From positions 1 to 33,817 of the forward strand of contig NZ_JAJDNQ010000010.1 of NCBI RefSeq assembly GCF_022340605.1: a DNA stretch of 33,817 nucleotides. Direction: 5' to 3'. Position 1 is the first letter of the stretch. Each line of letters opens with the position of its first letter. Position numbers and translations under genes: made by a program. Of this stretch, positions 31,334 through 33,817 are shown piece after piece. Source of the DNA: Thiohalocapsa sp. (lineage in GTDB: Bacteria > Pseudomonadota > Gammaproteobacteria > Chromatiales > Chromatiaceae). Under the pieces are notes generated by a model. It saw only the letters and a list, made by a program, of their open reading frames with translations. It was not told where the DNA came from and did not search any database.

Positions 31334-32488
31334 ATGAGCGATTCACCGGAGCAAGAAAAATCCAATCGCGCGCGAGGAAGCGACCCGGACCTCGCCGGCT
31401 ATTTGCACAAAGAGTCACCGCGTGCCGCCGGCAAGCCGGACTCGATGACCACGCTGCCGACGCCGGACGACCCCCCGCCCGCGACGGCCAATATGCGCGA
31501 TATGGAAAAGTCCCTGGTGGAGCGTATCGCGGACGTGGACGATGACCGCCGCCGCAGCGCGGTGCAAATGCGCAAGGCGCTGGAGACCCACCGCGAGGAA
31601 ATGCGCGCCCAGCGCCGGCGTGACCACACCGCCATCCTGGTCCTCACCGGCATCGGCATCATCCTGTTGGCGGCAGTGCTGCTGTTGTTCTCGGAGATGG
31701 TCAAGACCCGCAACGCCTTCGAAGCCCGCGTCGCCGCCCTCGAGCACAAGCAGCCAGCCGCCCCTGGCACCGCTTCCGCGGACATTCAGGCGGAAATCGA
31801 CCAGCTCGGCGATGCTGTCGAGGCCATCGGTGACCGGCTGACGGCGCTCGAGGGCGCCGGCCAGCGCGTGGCATCGGCCTCCACCACGGGCAGCGGCACC
31901 GCGGCCAGCGCGGCACCCGGTGCAGGGCCCAGCACAGCGCCCCCGACAGCATCGCCGGGAGCATCGCCGGCAGCGCCACCTGCCGCACCCGGCCAGTCAG
32001 CAGCAGTGGACGCCCGCGTCGCCGCACTGCTGGACGAGCGCCTGGCCTCACTAGAGGCGCGGATCGACGAGCTGCGCGCCGAGCGCCAGGCAGCCGCGGC
32101 CGGCGCGAAGACCACCAGCGCCGGCAAGGCCACCGCCAGCGCCAGCGTCGGCGAGGCAGCAAGCGCGGCCAAGCCCGGCGAGGCAGGCTCGAGCACGAAC
32201 ACGCTCACCACCGGCAAAAACATGGTCGCGCTTCAGCTGGTGGGTCTGCCGAGCCACGAGGACATCGAGCGCTTCATCGCCCGGCATGACCTGCCGGGCA
32301 AGATCTACCTCAAGGTCGACAGCCTGCGTGGGCGCCCATGGTATGGCTTGATTTACGGCATGTACCCGGACATGGCCGCGGCCGAGGCCGCGCGCAAGGC
32401 GCTGCCGCCCGATCTTGCCCGGCTGGACATCTGGCTGCGGGAACTGCCGGCGGGAACGCCCCTCGAAATCCTGAAGGGCCAGCGTTGA
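31334..32488 (+). CDS. Membrane-anchored SPOR-domain protein
   Basis: The 384-residue protein has a charged cytoplasmic N-terminus (1-98), a single membrane helix (about 99-120, ILVLTGIGIILLAAVLLL), a coiled coil (about 125-172), an Ala/Pro/Ser-rich low-complexity linker with a second short coiled coil (about 220-250), and a C-terminal SPOR-like domain (about 299-375, starting NMVALQLVG). SPOR domains bind denuded glycan strands at the division septum, and the architecture recalls DamX. ATG 31334 has only a weak CAGG upstream. No division genes are adjacent. The 248-bp spacer before it (31086-31333) shows nothing notable. Confidence 0.82.
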   Translation: MSDSPEQEKSNRARGSDPDLAGYLHKESPRAAGKPDSMTTLPTPDDPPPATANMRDMEKSLVERIADVDDDRRRSAVQMRKALETHREEMRAQRRRDHTAILVLTGIGIILLAAVLLLFSEMVKTRNAFEARVAALEHKQPAAPGTASADIQAEIDQLGDAVEAIGDRLTALEGAGQRVASASTTGSGTAASAAPGAGPSTAPPTASPGASPAAPPAAPGQSAAVDARVAALLDERLASLEARIDELRAERQAAAAGAKTTSAGKATASASVGEAASAAKPGEAGSSTNTLTTGKNMVALQLVGLPSHEDIERFIARHDLPGKIYLKVDSLRGRPWYGLIYGMYPDMAAAEAARKALPPDLARLDIWLRELPAGTPLEILKGQR

Positions 32489-32578
32489 GCCATGCATGGG
32501 TCGCGCCCCAGGCGGTGCTGAGCGGGGGTACGACGGGGGCGCGAACAGGACCCGAACAAGAACCCACCCGGGACCAAA

Positions 32579-32604
32579 GGCGGCCGGTCTCCGACACGGC
32601 CGCC
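32579..32604. terminator. Hairpin between convergent genes
   Basis: GGCGGCC and GGCCGCC arms enclose a 12-nt loop between the convergent SPOR and lipoprotein genes. There is no T-run on either strand, so termination is uncertain. Confidence 0.3.
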
Positions 32605-32642
32605 AGCGCCAGCCGCAGCAGGCACTGGCAGGGTCGCGGGCT

Positions 32643-33356
32643 TCAGGGTGCGAGGGTCGGCAGCTTCACGCCCTCGCCGTCGAAGACCAGCTCCAGGTCC
32701 GTGTCCGCCAGGGTCTGGATGACATTCGGATCCTGCTCGATGTCGAACACCCAGGATGCGCGCCGCCCGTCCACCTGCGGCGCATTGGTCTTGATGATGT
32801 CCCCCGGCACGACGATGGTCTGAGCGATGCGAAAGCCCGTCAGCATCGTCGTCATCTGCTGCATCAGCTGCGGCCCCGGAGCGTCGCCGGACAGGTCCGT
32901 ATTGCCGCCGCCACGCTGGATGAGCTTATAGTCGCCCTCGCGGGTGGGAATAATGGAGAGCTTGCTGTCTTCGAAGAGCTCGGTGTGCTTCAGCGCGCGG
33001 ATGTCGTCGAAGGTCAGCGTGAGGTCGATGTACTTCCAACCGTCCACCTCCTCGGACGACAGCGCCGTCAGCTCAACGCCATCGGGCTTGTCCGCCTCGA
33101 AGTCGGCCCGCACCTGCCTCGGGTCGAAGTCGAACGGCATCTCCTGCGGCACCTCCAGCCCGTCGCCGCCCTGGGCCGCCATCTGCTGCATGGCCTGCAA
33201 CTGGGCAATGGTCTGCTCCGACATGCCATAGCGCATGGCGAGTGTGCCCGAGCCGTCCGCGTTCAGCGTCAAGGTCTGATCCACCTTGATGCAGCCTGCC
33301 AGCGTCAGCATTGCACTCAGCACCAGCACCCATCCCCAGCGTCGCGTCGTCATCAT
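32643..33356 (-). CDS. Predicted lipoprotein (LppM-like start)
   Basis: The 237-residue product begins MMTTRRWGWVLVLSAMLTLAGC, a signal peptide with lipobox LAGC (Cys22). It continues IKVDQTLTLNADGSGTLAMRYGMSEQ, a pattern seen in LppM-like and related lipoproteins. The rest is soluble and beta-rich, with a Gln/Met-rich helix (AQLQAMQQMAAQGG) and no C-terminal membrane helix. GGAG lies eight bases before ATG 33356. It is likely attached to the inner or outer membrane; residue 2 of the mature form is Ile, not Asp, which favours the outer membrane. Function unknown. Confidence 0.8.
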   Translation of the reverse strand: MMTTRRWGWVLVLSAMLTLAGCIKVDQTLTLNADGSGTLAMRYGMSEQTIAQLQAMQQMAAQGGDGLEVPQEMPFDFDPRQVRADFEADKPDGVELTALSSEEVDGWKYIDLTLTFDDIRALKHTELFEDSKLSIIPTREGDYKLIQRGGGNTDLSGDAPGPQLMQQMTTMLTGFRIAQTIVVPGDIIKTNAPQVDGRRASWVFDIEQDPNVIQTLADTDLELVFDGEGVKLPTLAP

Positions 33357-33527
33357 TATCAATCTCCGTTGTCTCAAACCAAGCCGGCTGCACCGCCGCG
33401 GGCGACCTTGACTGCCGGCACAGGCGCGCCGCGGCTGGCGCGCGGGCGGAGTATGCATCGCGGCGCATTCAGACGCGACAGCCGATTCCGTCGCGGCCGG
33501 TCACAAGCTAGACTACCCATCTCGCCT

Positions 33528-33612
33528 GCGCGGGTGGCGGAACTGGTAGACGCGCTGGATTTAGGTTCCAGTGGAGCAATCCGTGGGGGTTCGAGTCCCC
33601 CCCTGCGCACCA
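33528..33612 (+). tRNA. tRNA-Leu (anticodon UAG)
   Basis: The 85-nt cloverleaf has a GCGCGGG/CCTGCGC acceptor stem with one G-U pair, a D arm with GGTAGACGCGC, an anticodon stem CTGGA/TCCAG around TTTAGGT (anticodon TAG), a long class II variable arm, a T arm GTGGGGGTTCGAGTCCCCCC, and an encoded ACCA end. TAGACT at 33509-33514 is a possible -10. Confidence 0.97.
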
Positions 33613-33618
33613 ATCGAA

Positions 33619-33817
33619 TCAATGGCTTGCATCATCTCTTTTGCCCGGGCGGAGAAACGCCGGGCCCAACGTGACGCGACTGCCGTAGAACGGCCGACGG
33701 GTGTACTCGGCGTCGATCAGCCGCAACAGCTCCAGATCCAACTCGTCGAGGACGTCCTCAGCGCGCGGCGCGTACACCCAGGAACGCACCACCCCCGCCA
33801 GCTCGCACTGACGACTC
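33619..33817 (-). pseudogene. IS3-family transposase (OrfB) fragment
   Basis: Reading in from the window edge, the minus strand encodes SRQCELAGVVRSWVY, an acidic spacer, then LLRLIDAEYTRRPFYGSR. These are the N-terminal landmarks of IS3-type OrfB transposases (RQCELLGISRS...LMRxIDExYxxxPFYGSRRM). Similarity stops after GSR at about 33676; the frame then runs through unrelated residues to a stop at 33619-33621. The catalytic DDE region is absent, so this is a truncated remnant. It ends seven bases from the tRNA-Leu gene. The other end lies outside the window. Confidence 0.8.

Noticed and set aside
33643..33668. Hairpin after tRNA-Leu as a terminator
   Set aside because: The stem has a bulge and no T-run on either strand, and it lies inside the transposase remnant frame.

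Overview
The window looks like a chromosomal segment of a GC-rich free-living gammaproteobacterium. The layout of the pst genes, Mfd, MoaA, Hcp, a DUF29 protein, a SpoIIAA-like protein and a PEP-CTERM protein, together with several families of short palindromic intergenic repeats, would fit a purple sulfur bacterium or relative (Chromatiales). That placement is an inference from gene content and base composition, not a proof.

Layout. 1-4250 (minus): a high-affinity phosphate transporter, pstS-pstC-pstA-pstB, with pstB cut by the window edge and an unusually long, repeat-bearing gap between pstS and pstC. 4774-9586: a large exported TPR protein, a PEP-CTERM surface protein built of T5SS/PEP-CTERM-type repeats, and a 45-residue membrane protein. 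9948-14584: a second PstS-like protein that has lost its phosphate-binding loop, translationally coupled to mfd. 14735-15309: a small frame coupled to a DUF29 gene. 15878-20700: two overlapping genes for fatty-acid activation, one an acyl-CoA ligase and the other an ACP / fatty acyl-AMP ligase-like / PlsC acyltransferase fusion. 21221-23280: an exported LigE-type DNA ligase and moaA.

23685-29288 is the most coherent functional block. It holds a Crp/Fnr regulator of the Dnr/Fnr DNA-recognition type coupled to an unrecognised gene, the hybrid cluster protein hcp, an HPP-family membrane protein with an extra soluble domain, and an HTH + 2Fe-2S + flavin/NAD reductase fusion. The hcp/HPP divergent spacer carries three TTGAN-N4-NTCAN boxes. 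I read this as a nitric oxide / nitrite response module in which the reductase may feed electrons to Hcp. 29315-33356 holds a small protein, a SpoIIAA-like protein, an SDR, a SPOR-domain membrane protein and a lipoprotein. The window ends with tRNA-Leu(UAG) and a decayed IS3-type transposase fragment beside it.

Spacers are rich in structured repeats of at least four families: GTTGTCG-rich long hairpins, GTAGGTCGGG-bounded elements of about 87 bp, a 59-bp GTGGGAGCGGC palindrome, and a CTGGGAGCGCCGGC REP-like hairpin. No CRISPR array, rRNA or complete insertion sequence was seen.
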